NCBI RefSeq assembly: GCF_037975245.1 | Contig: NC_092570.1 | Span: 2,559,501 to 2,623,500 of the forward strand | DNA from: Apostichopus japonicus | Lineage: Eukaryota; Echinodermata; Holothuroidea; Aspidochirotida; Stichopodidae | Direction of reading: 5' to 3' | DNA: 64,000 bases | Part shown: piece by piece, positions 1 through 13,000 of the stretch | Position numbering within the stretch: the first letter of the stretch is position 1 | How the letters are laid out: each line of letters begins with the position of its first letter | The notes under the pieces: model-generated | Database searches by the model: none | What the model was told of the DNA's origin: nothing | The model's input: only the letters and a program-made list of their open reading frames with translations | Program-made: the position numbers and the translations under genes

Positions 1-1540
1 GTGCGTTCAGTATGGTGTAACTAGTGTTCAGCATATTTAACACATCATAGAACTGACCTATACTGTACTAGGCCTACTTGTAAAACAGTATAGTTTGTTT
101 ACATGTCCTGAATGGGTGTACGAGTAAAACAGCATGAGTACAGGTGTATATCACCATGCTGTGTTTACGAGTACAAAATTCTCGAGTACCATTACGTAAT
201 CTTGCACGATTATGATTTCCATAATGCCACTAGTACGAGTACAAATCCACCACAGGTAGCCTACTATATTACAGGTAACTATAACACAGAAGACGAGTAC
301 GTACTCACTGTAGAGATCTGTGGTGCATGTTAATGTTATAAAGACATTAAAAATACATGCAGGGCTAAATTTTCGCAAAAGGAGTACAGTCTAATTTATC
401 CTATATGGTGCTGCCTCAAATGTGAGAAAGAAAGGAAATTGGCATTATACCTCACTCTGTTTTGAATGACAATGTAGTAACACATGGTTTATTGGGGAAT
501 GGTGCAATTGTTTGCTTGTAAAATACGGCGCAACGTTCTTCGTCATCTGGTGGAGAACACATACTTGTTTCTATACTAGACTTTGCCCGGGGGTAAGAAT
601 TTGCCAGACGGCACAAACATTCAACAACGTCACTTTTGTGGACACGCACACATGCACGTACAGTCGTTCAACACAGATAAACACCATGAATCATGTCTTA
701 AGTAACCGTACTATAACCGTTACTAGAAACTACCTAGAGACAGGTCTTAACGTAATTCGACATTTCTTGAAAATAAATCATTCTTTTTGACTTACCGGAA
801 TCCCTTTTGATCGCAATATATTTTCAAATTATAATAACCGTATCAGTTCTGCGAAATATTCCTCCAGGTGTTGTATTTTGAGAGAGAGTAATAATTGAGG
901 TATATCCGCGCACTGATATCTACGAAACGTCATCAGCACATGCATGATTCGTGGACACAAGTATAATGATGACAATGTTATGGCGCAGAAGTTCAAATAC
1001 GTTTAACGATAAACTTGATTAGCGACTCTGTAAGAAACACGAACCCCCGAACGTTTTGGTCCTCTTCTTAAAGAGACTACTTGTCGCAAGCCAAGTGAAA
1101 CAACGTGAAAGTATGACATCAATGCGCATCATGCATTCATGTTTGAACTTTCTAGTGACTTTTAGTGCTATCGCTTACAAAGGTCGTCATCATCATATAT
1201 GCTTCTCTTTTAGGGGGGGGGGGGCAGATCGAGTTGTGCGATATCATCTAATAATAAAGCGCCCTTATTTCCACAATGTCATTGCTTCATCGAAGGCTCA
1301 TTAAATCCGTTGGGAGGACCCGTCTCATATCATGATTCAAAATAAAAACAAGAACACTAAAACCTCATAAACTAATGGGCTTTGGCACAACCTGAGCTGG
1401 TTGAAATAAAAACAAATTTAAAAATAGATAAGAGGCCCGCAAAATGTATCGTTACATTACTATACCGACATCTTTCTGGACCGAGGAGTTTTATGTTGTG
1501 TCAAGTGCCAGGCGTCTTTCGACCAAGGATCCTGAACAGT
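1..1540. other. Intergenic; ACGAGTAC-rich start
   Basis: Positions 115-310 hold several ACGAGTAC and GAGTAC copies; a similar set on the opposite strand lies at 19200-19510 (for example ACGAGTACAAATCC here and its near-reverse there). Otherwise nothing recognised; a poly-G run at 1214-1223. Confidence 0.4.
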
Positions 1541-1845
1541 TATGCTAAAAATGCCATAGCCGTCTCGTCGAGTCCCACCGCGCTACGCGGGATGCTATAA
1601 CTCACCGCAGACGGTAACCAGTGCACTTCCGACGGCGCGAAAAAAATTATGTCCCGAGGTTGGAAAATTGTGACGTCACATGTAGGTTTGTCTGACGTCA
1701 TTCTTGATGGTGTTCTATCGTCGCTTTTAAATGAAGCAGGCAGGGAATTAGGGCATGTTAGAAGATGTTCCGAGTACTGCGGTGATTTCATTAGCCTTGG
1801 GCACTCGCGGGGAAGGAAAAGAAAGAAAAATTGAACCATAGAGAA
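1541..1845. promoter_or_regulatory. CpG-richer stretch with two full CRE palindromes
   Basis: TGACGTCA at 1671-1678 and 1693-1700, 22 bases apart, in sequence richer in CG dinucleotides than its surroundings (from about 1560). This could be an enhancer or promoter, but no gene start is recognisable beside it. Overlapping open frames show no family resemblance. Confidence 0.3.
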
Positions 1846-4813
1846 GATGAAAATCTTTTGCACCTGGATTTCGAGCAGCATGAAACCTAGCCGGATTCAC
1901 TGTGATGTTGTCACTTGACGAGGGATGTAAGCGGAGCTTACCCAATCATAGGAATAATGGAATTATCGAAAGATCGAAATTGAATACGATAAATGGTGTG
2001 AGGGCACAAATCGAGAACCAGCTAACGTAAAGAAAGGGTGGAAACTGTAGACGTAAACGCCAATAAAAGCTTCAGGAAGTTGGATCTTTCATCAAAGGTC
2101 AAAGTACTATATATGTTGCCTACAAAACAAGTATACTAAACGCTGTGTCAAAGTTGTGAATCGTGTTTATGTTGTTAATATGTCATCCACTGTGCATTGC
2201 GTTTTTGTATACTTCTGTAGTTGTTTATCAAGTTATTGTTTTCAACTAACATTGGAACTTAACTTGTGCGTTTTAGCTGCCATAACTTACTTCTTCCCTT
2301 ACAGAGTTACTACATCGAACAGTCAAGTTGGAAACAAATTATATGACGTTTGTTTTTTAATTCTAGAGTTCTATGACACTTGTACCAGAACATAGTTTGC
2401 CACGACGCGTCACTTCCTGTTTGATGACCTCTCGACGTTGACTGTCAAGCAAGGTATGCTAGTGTGACTTGCTCTCATACAGGTCACTAATTACAAATGT
2501 GAACAGAAAAGTACGAACTTAAATTGCAATAAGACTACCAAAAAAGAAAGAAAAAAACTAAAATATAATGATATTACTAGTGACATAATCTAATAATATG
2601 CGACTCTGTATAGAAGAGGGGTCTGTCGATTGGTTGTCATCTTCTAGTATCCCTATCACGTGACAGAACAGACAATGTTGACATCTCTATTTCAGATGAA
2701 AAACTCTAAAACGAAGGATCTGTTGTGCCAGGCTCAATAAACGGTTGATTTACTTTGTTACGAATTAATTAAAATGTACTCACTTTACGTCACATGAAAT
2801 GAACTCATGATAAACAGCATACCAGAGTCACCAAAATTCAGTCACATATTGAGCTCCCCCCCCCCCACTCGAGGTTATGGAATGACCCAAATGGTTATGC
2901 ATATAGACATTTTTAAAGGCCCTCCCAAGTGAATTCTCTGATTAATGATTGACGTCATATAAATCAGCTGTAACTGGATATATCTTGTCCAATGAATGGA
3001 GAGGATCATAGAGAGAGACCGTTATGTTATGAAGGTGAAGGCCGTTCCTCCTACCGAGTAACCACTGGGGTGTGACGTAACTGAGTATATGATCTATCCG
3101 GGAGAAGATGGCCCTCACTAGATTATTCACCGGTATATCGGATTACCACCTTCTAACAATTTGGGTCATGATTTATATAAAACAATATACGAGGAACTAG
3201 TCAATCAACAACATAGATAACGACATCTATGGATACTTGATGTCGTATAAGAGACTTCAAATCCTTTCAAGTGATGCTATGTTTTCTTTTATAAATCTAA
3301 TAAACTATCTTTAATTTATGCAGCGACCGTTGGGCATGACTCTTCCCTCGTACAATTTCGAAAGGTAAAAAATTGTGATTATGGTGAAAATAACAACTGT
3401 GTTTTGACTGTTCTGTTCTGTTTGACTAAACCGAGTTACAGCTTAGGCTGGGACTTAGAGATTGAGCACCCCGTCTTCACATACTAGACTCGCTTGATAT
3501 TGAGAGGCTAACTAGACTCATTGTTGTGCCTGAAGTTTATATCAGTCTTCATTAAAATGACGCAACTCATAAACTAGTTTGGTTAGAACTAAACGTATTA
3601 GCCTTCAATGATTTACATTTCATCGGACGTACGGACTATTCTATACAGTAAAGAAGGATTAGGCTATAGGGAAGTATCGTTATTAAAATACTCTCATGAG
3701 GAATTGACAAGTCCTCGTTCAGCTTTTCCTTCCAGTTCCAAACATCACAAGTAAATTGAAAAGTTGGGGAAAGAAAATTATTTACTAGAATCTAAATATT
3801 TATATGTTTTTGTCTTCTTCATTTAGTTCTTTGTATTTGTTTTTTAATATATTAATATTAATCACTAATTGTTAATACATACATATCATACTTATGAAAA
3901 ATAAAATCCACATATTCATATAAAAATGAACCAAAAATGCATCAGTTTTTATTTTCATTTTCTGCGAAGGTTGAATAACTGTAACGTATTCAATTATGAT
4001 TTAATATCTAGTTTAATAAACTAGTTATACTTGTGAAGGTGACTTCAAAGAGACGAAAAGTATACCAAAATGGAGCCCCTTGCATATATATTCCAGTGAT
4101 GATGAGATGGAACTTGGTATACCCTTATATTCTCAAATCGTCTTTGACCTTAAAACATATCTGAAAAATAATCAACTTGTTTTGCGTCACAGATTGATTA
4201 TATTATGTCGCAATGAATTTTGATCTTCGCGTTGACACGTCCGGACACCACATTCAATAGGTGATCCCGTTACCTGACTATATCGCCATCTGTTCCTTAC
4301 CCTCACCGGTAACTAATAAAAGCATAAATATCTATTTTATCCTTCGACACATATACATATATATACACTAGGGAATAGCATACACGAACTTTTTAATAGT
4401 TTTGCTATCTACGGTTGATGTAAACAGCCGCCATATTGTGAACGGAGTTCATATGCTACGTAAGCGGGTAATATAGGATAAGATGGCAAGCTATTAATTC
4501 TTTCTAATGAGGGTCAGTGCATAGATAGCTTCGACCGTCTATTTATAAATCTATCACGTGTTCTCTGTTGTCAACTATCAACGTTTGACATTATTTTTAA
4601 CCGCTGGTACTTTACCGAGGCTCTATGAGAATTGTACGTTACACCGTTTATACATATAGTTTATATCAACTCCATCCAAGGAAAAGTACCAAGTCAAAAA
4701 GCAACACGAGAACATTATTATGTAGATATGTTACGAAATACAATTTGTAGTTTGGAGCTTGTTTGTTGGATCGAACAAAAAACAGCAAAGAAAAGAAAAA
4801 CACAGGAACAGAA
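1846..4813. other. Intergenic, nothing recognised
   Basis: AT-rich. One TGACGTCA at 2950-2957 and a poly-C run near 2858. Short open frames (such as 2942-3130 minus) have no recognisable domain. Confidence 0.4.
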
Positions 4814-5236
4814 AAGATGCACGTCAGTTTATGATTAATTCTATGATTGCTACGCCCTCTAAGATGCACGTCAATATATGATTGATTCTATGAGTGCTAC
4901 GCCCTCTAAGATGCACGTCAGTATATGATTAATTCCATGATTGCCACGGCCTCTAAGATGCACGTCAGTAAATGATTAATTCCATGATTGCCACGGCTTC
5001 TAAGATGCATGTCAGTATATGATTAACTCTATGATTCTACGCCCGGCTAAGATGCACTTCAGTATATGATTGATTCTATGATTGTAGCGCCCTCTAAGAT
5101 GCACATCAGTATATAATTAATTCTATGATTGCTACGCTCTCTAAGATACACGTCAGTATGTTTAATTCTAAGATTGCTACGCCCTCTACGATACACGTCA
5201 GTGTATGATTAATTCTATGATTGCTACGCCCTCTAA
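4814..5236. repeat. 47-bp tandem repeat, 9 copies
   Basis: Unit starts AAGATGCACGTCAGTATATG and ends CTACGCCCTCT. Starts at 4814, 4861, 4908 and 4955 are exactly 47 apart, and the region is nine unit lengths long. Copies carry scattered substitutions. A minisatellite; no function seen. Confidence 0.92.
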
Positions 5237-8200
5237 ATTTTTCTTCTCCTCGACCCTTCCATCTCCTTAGTCCTCTTATCACCTCCCTCCTTTCATCTCA
5301 CGTCCCTTTGTTCTGTCTAATTTCCCTCTATTCATTATTATCCAATGGTCCAATTAAGCTGTCTGTCCATCCGATCATTCTAAGAAATGTCCTTAGTCTG
5401 TTTGCGTTTCAATTCTAGATTTCGAGCCCCTCTATACTTCATATCTTGAACAACCGATTGTTCAGTATAAAGTTCACCTTATGCTGAAAACTGATACAAT
5501 ATGGCCTTGAAGGAAAATTTTAGATCTGATAATGTTTGCACAAGTTTGTGAAGAGCTATTCAGCTAACAGTCACTGTGAAAGATAATGCGGTATTTCTTG
5601 TTCAGTTTGATACATAATTTGAAGCAAAACCAATCCAAACAAACAAACAAACCAAAAACATCAAAATGAAACCTGCAGTGATTAATTTCCCTTACCATTA
5701 AACTAACATTAACGCATGATAAACATCAAAACAAATTTGTCCTCGCCTTTAATTCATTGCATATACATGGAATTTTTTTTCAACAATTCTATCATAATTT
5801 TGAAACATGATATAAGCTTGAAGATCTATACCATTGAATATATAATAGTATATAACCCTCCAATATTCAAGAGTGCATCTTTATCTTTACAGTAGGCCAT
5901 ATATACCGACCATTGTTATTCCAATATTGACATATCATATCTCTACCTTTCGAGACTTCCAATAGGAAGGGGAAAAATAAAGTTGGCATCGTGATGGCTT
6001 TAAAACACCCCTTTAATTAGATGGCTAGCCTCCACAACGCATAATCTTACTCACGCAGAGTGTTATATTAATAAAACGAAATGAATGATTGGGTTATAAA
6101 AATAGAACTAATAGCAGATAAAGTTCAAAGAGTGTGGGCTGTTTGAGGTAACAATGAAACATAAACCCTCTCCAGTCACCAAATGTTGACGTCACATGCA
6201 AAACTTAATCGGATGAGTTTTCATATTTTAACGTTTGTGACTTTTTAATATAATGTTGGTGATGATATCGCAATAGGCAATATGTTTACGTTTGTTGGAA
6301 CTGAAACGACATATAGGACGGTACTATAGTATGGACATCAATAATTTAGAGACGCCCATTACTGTACATAATAAAGTCTGTTTATTTAAATGAGTTTCGG
6401 CGCCCATTTGTAAAAGTTGTAAGTCTGTGAGCTGGGGTTAATGTTTTGAGAGGCCACCAAATTCCCTAAAGAGTTATCAGGAGAAACTGGTTATGGTTTT
6501 ACGATCGTTTATTAGTTATTGCACGCTTTATTTAACAACTTTACAGTTCTCAATCTTTTTGACACTTCGTTTTTACCTTTTTTCCTCTCCTTTGTCGTTC
6601 AGAATAAACCGAATATAGTCCTCTATCGCCAGTTTCTCGCTTTGCTCAATAAACACAATTATAGTCTCCTATCACCAGTCGTTTGTTATATACTTTTTCT
6701 TGAGTTGAACAGCTTTACATTTCTTACTGTAACAATATGTAACAAATGTCTTACCATATTGGTCCCATAGCCCAGCAAATAACCGACGACCGATTTATTA
6801 AAACATGACTATAGTTTCTACTGGTTCACTACATAGTGATGTATCGGGTGGTGCTACTATTGGTATAGGCCTTTACGTTGTAGATATAACTACTATATAT
6901 AGCTACATATACCACTCACACTAAATGGTTATTTAGCGACACACATTGTTACATTAAAGAGCTGTGGAATAATATCTTTAGAACTTTTATTTATTGAATT
7001 TGTTTGTTTCTAATAATAGTACAATTTTTCAGAAGGAAAGGTACGACTAAGTTGTCTTTTCTTTTCCATCACTAAGAGAGCAATATATATAACAGCTTAC
7101 TATGCTGCCTACTTCGTGTAGGGCAAAAGGGAAGAACCATAATAACTTCAATAATATTTATAATATGTTTCCTGGTCTGTAGAGAGAAGAAGAAGAGAAT
7201 GAATGTAGGGGGAAAATACATACATTACAGCGCATTAGTATAACCATCTATTGACAATAAAAAAAATCTACACAGAGTTCTAATATGTACATTAGGATAG
7301 GCTTAGCTACACACGTATGAAAACTACGATAGGCCTAAATAACATCAGTTGTAGCACCTTCACGCTCTTTTAGAAGTGCTTATCACCTGTTGTGATTCAA
7401 TACTATAAATTAACGGAGTATTTTGTACTCACTTTATTAAGAAAAGGGAGCTCACTTAGGAAATGAATCGTAAAAACTGGAGAAAATCTTAATGTTCATT
7501 ATTATTTATTCTGCAAATATATTCTAAAAATCACCAGTAAGAGAGACCTACTCGTACCGTAAGGCTTCATTACAAGTATAAATGAAATTGACATAAATAT
7601 GAATGTACAGTTTCAAATGCAAAAACAAACAAACAGATAAACAACAACAACAACATCAGCAACATACAAACGAGTAACCGGATAGTAATTTCATTTGTCA
7701 ATGTTCCTTCCAACATCGAAACAACTATGTGAACATTCTACGATTCTTTTTTTTTTCTTTCAATTTTCTCTTCCGAGGGTATTTTTGACATATCTTACTC
7801 AAGCATTTCGATTCTGGCGCTCGTTTTTTACACAGTCCGCGAACATCGTTGCACATTGGAACAAAACTCATATTGACACACACACCCGCTTTGGCCTTAT
7901 TTGCCTTGCAAATTGGTCTCATGCAATGAACATGTTTTCGCCTGAAAGCCAGTCCCGAATCTACATTTCACGAATAGAGATGAGCTTCAAAACGACTTGT
8001 CAGAAACTTGACTATTCTCAAGTGATGGGGAGAAGAGGGAGAACTAACCACTTGAAAATGTAAATTTGCCCTTGTCAATTTACTTCTTGGGTAGTTCCGC
8101 GTTTATAAAGCTATACACACATAATATTGGTATATGTCTGAATCATACTGAATTAGTTCTCTTTTCGAGTATAGTCGAAACTAAGCCAACAAGGCACACG

Positions 8201-9717
8201 GTCGATTGGTAAAACATAACAGTATCGACCATGGTCGGCCAATTATTTTAAGCTTATACTTTAGCGACACAGAAAGGGAGAGAGAGAGAATATCAGAAAA
8301 CAAAAGGAAGTAGAACAGAGATTGAACAGACGTGTGAAATGATATAAGCAAGGTCAACAGCAAAGACAACCAAGAAAGAGATAAAAAACAATGGATATAA
8401 AAGAAATTTGAAAGTGAGGACATATAAAATGATAAGACATTTGCAAGAAATGTCATTTCCCCCCCCCCCCAAAAAAAAAAAATATGTCCCTTTAAAAGCA
8501 TAGAGATTCAAGAAAAATTCATGTTTGAATTCTTTTTACAGAAAATGTGGTATTAAATATTACAACCACTTGAAAGCAAAGGCAATGTTTCTCGATTCTG
8601 TCTGCCTGGACATGAATTTGATGTCACCCTTTTTGCAATCTTTGTCATATTATATGCTGTCAGTTAACGCATCTCTGAGCGGTGGCCGGTGGTATAGGGG
8701 TGTCGGTTGGGTGGGGGTGTCGGTTGGGTGGGGTTAGTGGGGAGTTGATGGTGAAGAAAGATGGGCGAAATGGCGAAAATTCGGCTAACAATAAAGGGAT
8801 AACATCATCAATTATTGCGCAACGTACTTATTCGAATAACATTAATAACATTTCAATTTTTTTTTTATCCCATCAACATCGGAACAAGTTATCAACATAG
8901 AAGTTTGACCAATGTGTTAAATTTTACTTTTTACGCGGTGATAATTTGTTGTTGTTGATATGTTAGACCTCGTTGTACTTTTACAATCTAATGGTAAACA
9001 TTTTCATCCAACTTGTGTCATAACACGCAACGAGTATGTGTTTGTTTTTCACCGATGCGTCAATCCAATAACATTACTAACGATTTTTCTTAGTTAAAGG
9101 TCGAACACAAGAGTCAAGGCTGTTTGGTGAGACGGACTCATTTAAAATGAAAAGTTCAACCACAATATTAATTGAAATTTTGATCTATTAAAAGCAGTCA
9201 TGTTAAGATTAATCCTCAAAATTAGGGATATTTTTTATTGTTATTAAATCTACCTAGTATCTCATTTGATGAAACTAAAATAAGGAATTTATTTTTCTTA
9301 TATTAATATCATTTTAGACATTCTTTCTTTTATAGGGGTCATAACACCAAACATCATCTTTAACTTCTTACGACAGAGTTCCTTGTAAATGTTAAACTCC
9401 ACCAGAAGAAAACTTCTTATTCCGTTTGGGAGATATGCTACTTTAAAAGTCATTTCTGATTGCTGTAATTTTGTAAATTTGTGATGTCACAGTGTCACGG
9501 TACGTTCTGTATGTTAACCCAAAAAATAATAAAAGTGTTAACACAAAAACCAACGCCATCATTAGGTCGTGTGGTTCCATACTTTACATTCAGCATTTCT
9601 GCAAAACCCAATTCCATTACAAAAAAATAAACATTGTAACAAATAAAAATTTCATAATAAATTAAAACATAAATAAATATGTTAAGCACGTATGTCCCGG
9701 TGATGGTATAGTTCCGT
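5237..9717. other. Intergenic, nothing recognised apart from simple motifs
   Basis: TGACGTCA at 6187-6194, TAGGCCTA at 7330-7337, a poly-C/poly-A junction at 8460-8482. Frames up to 122 codons (7695-8063) start in T-rich sequence and show no conserved motif. Confidence 0.4.
8693..8737 (+). repeat. GTGTCGGTTGGGTGGG tandem doublet
   Basis: Two adjacent copies of GTGTCGGTTGGGTGGG in a G-rich stretch. Confidence 0.6.
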
Positions 9718-10045
9718 CCATCCATTCATCCATCCGTCCGTCCGTCCGTCCGTCCGTCCGTCCGTCCGTCCGTCCGTCCGTCCGTCCGTCCGTCCGTCCG
9801 TCCGTCCGTCCGTTCCTCAATCAATCCATTCATCCTTCCGTCCGTCCGTCAGTCCGTCCGTTCATCCATCAGTCCATTCATCCTTCCGTCCGTCCGTCCG
9901 GTCCGTCCGTCCGTTCATCCATCAGTCCATTCATCCTTCCTTCCATCCGTCCGTCCGTCCGTCAGTACGACCGTCCGTCCGTCCGTCCGTCCGTCCGTCC
10001 GTCCGTCCGTCCGTCTATTCATCCATACATCCATTCATCCATATA
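9718..10045. repeat. (CCGT)n tetranucleotide array with CCAT interruptions
   Basis: Long runs of CCGT interrupted by TTCATCCATCAGTCCATTCA-type blocks that recur at 9811, 9860 and 9913, so the array has a higher-order repeat. Confidence 0.95.
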
Positions 10046-13000
10046 TATATACCTATAGTCTAAATTTAGTTCTAGCTATACTCGTTCAGTTGGTAATATT
10101 CGCGAAGGCGCATCAAACTCGCGCGGTTCTCTTGTTTGACACGAGGATACTTGTGACTCCAAAGGAATTCGCATCAATACGAGTCGTCGGTCTTTTAAGA
10201 AGCCTCTCCTCATGGATTGGCCGCGTAAATGATCCGCACTCATGACTAAGTCTTTAAGGAAACCGAGGATGTGCTTGACGGCAGTTACAAGTATCAAAGA
10301 ATTAAAGTTGAACTCTCTCATGTAGCAAACGTCCACTTGGTATATATATACAAGGTATCCTATACAAAGTATTAACACATTTGACGTAGGATTTCTTCAG
10401 AAGCAAACAAACAAACAAAACATGAAAATAGGAAAGAATTAAGATTAGAGGCAAATAGAAAAAAAAATTGTTCCAGATCTATTCAGAAAGATTATTTGAT
10501 GAGAAGAGCGGAATTTAATCCGTTTTACTGAGTGCTTATGACGCTTATTCAGTATCCAAACTGTTAACAAGTCACACTACATGATATTAAACCTTTAAGG
10601 CAAAAAGGCTCTCGTTTACATTATTTACTTATACGTTTTGTGGAGTAGGTGTACAATATCTGGTGTACACCAGATGCGTTTGTTTTTCTTTAGTTTTTGG
10701 CTTATTTTCTGAGAGTTCAGTATATACACTTGAGTGTTTTTGTTTCACTGTTATATCCATGACATATATCTTCATGAACGGAAGTAGATCAAGTTTCAAA
10801 AAAAGAAAACCTCCAACTGTCATCTCTTTTGGCATTTATCTGTCCAAAGAAATATGTTTACAAAAATTTGTCGACCGTCAGAGGAGGAGAGAATTTGATG
10901 AATATTATAACCGCGTAATTAATGGATGTTTTTTTAGATGCAAAAGAAGAAACAATGGAAGTTTGATTAATTAAATATGATGAACTGCAATTACGTTGGA
11001 CACTAGCAACCGCACTTGCCTAAAACGCGGAATAGGTCTTCTGGTAACAGAAAGAGAAAGAGAGAAAATGGGATAGTGGTAGAGGGTTTTATATGGTTCA
11101 TTATTGTGTAGTACATTACAGAAAGCAAGGCAAAAATACAAAAAAAAAAAAAGAACACTCACTAATCCATATGTGACATTTCTGGTTTGACTCAAAGCAC
11201 AATGGAATATGCTTTCCAGTGTGACCGGTATCTTGTAGCACGAGGATGTCTGACGTCACCGACCTAAGCGGCCAACCACCAATAGAATACTTGACAACAA
11301 TGAAGGTACTTTAGTTGATGGATAATAAGAAACATGTGACGTTTGATAGAACAGAGAGTGTTACACTACAGCAACTGAGACACTATGATATTTGTATTTG
11401 CATTGTTGGCGTTCCATGCACTGAAGTATGGTACGCATGCGCAATTTGAATTGTTAAAATAAAAGGCTAACACGACTCCCCGCTATATCTTTAGTGGTTC
11501 ACGAGGTTTGAAAATAGATATCCTTTACTTCACTGTAATCCGGGAGGAAATACATAATTAATTTAACATTAAGTTGGTTGGTAATATGCTCCATAAAGCT
11601 TAACAATTTATGACGTGATTGGAGTGGGTGGACCTACTTTCAATAATGATTGAATTCTGTACGGTATAGATATATCAGTACTAGTTATGTGAGTGCGTTT
11701 GTATTGTGTATTTGTGTCTGTGTATATGAGTGGTTCTTTGCTTTAGCATATAAATTCCACATGGATCTTCTCACTTTGGTCCTATTAGTATACTTAGGCG
11801 GAACACTTTATAAAAAAGTGAGATAAATGTGTTACCAAATTAACACTGGATAAGCGTATATGTCTTCAACCAACTTTGAGTTGTTAGTGTTGGGAAAAGA
11901 TGTTAGTGTTGGATAAAATATTTGGCCAACGCTGTTAACCTGGTAAACCTCTTATAGATCCCCAATGATTTCTTTTTTATTTCATTAAGTTTTCGTATAT
12001 TGAACGATACATATTCGCACTTCTACCAAGTAGAGGAGGGGGGGGGGAGGGCTCAAGCGGGGGGGGGGGGGGTGGAAGGTAAGATCTAAAAATATGTACC
12101 TTGATATTAGAATCAATTAGATGTATAACATACCGTATCTCATGATATCACGATAAGGCAAATAAGACAACACAGTCCAGATTGATGATAAATTCGAGAA
12201 AAAAACCCAGTCAATACTGCGTAATAAAGTATGTTTTGTTTCCTCATTGGAAATCCAAAATTCACGAACCATCTCCTAAAGTTTTGCTTTCCACGAAAGT
12301 CGTTTTTTCTTGTTTTCTTATTTTTTATATTTTGTTCTTGGCGTTCTTTGCATGCTCCCATTTCTCCTCTCTCTTTGAATGTCGGAAACGCTTTAAAGTA
12401 ATAAAAAAAATCCAATTCGAGGAATGTCCCTTTAATTTACGATATAGGCTATCGAGGCTGTATAACGATGAAGAAAAACCTCGTGGGATCTAGGATTGAG
12501 AGGCACGAAGGGCGGTTTGGGCTGATACCATCAAGATAAAGGAATGAACAAGAAGGGTAATAAGAGCCAACAGATATATGACACCATCTAGGGTGCTAAT
12601 CAATGCCAACTTATTCCGTCTTTTTCTTTAATTTCGTTTAACACTGTACATGTATATATGTAAGCCACATAAAACCAAGCCACACGCTGCAGTGTAATTC
12701 ACATGTCGCCTTAATGTACATACTCATCATTTCGAATTAACAGCAGTCAATCATTTTGAGTAATGAAAGTATACATGAGACGACCCATATAGTCTTTGTC
12801 ATAAACTGAACATTATTCTTGTTTTTCCTAAACAAAAATTTTTGTATTAGTCTTTTATTGACATTGCGAGTCCTTTTTCATTATTTAAAGAAGATAAAAA
12901 ACATTACTCTGAAAACATGATCACAGCTGAAGTCCTTGGCGTGAGTCGGGAGTGTCTCTGAACTCGATGCTATCTAGACTGTGTAAAGCTGGACTGCATA

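Noticed and set aside
1540-1881. 113-codon minus-strand frame and overlapping plus-strand frames
   Set aside because: No recognisable motif; frames overlap on both strands in a CG-richer stretch where stops are fewer.
4814-5236. CRISPR array
   Set aside because: The 47-bp units are contiguous with no unique spacers, and the genome is eukaryotic.
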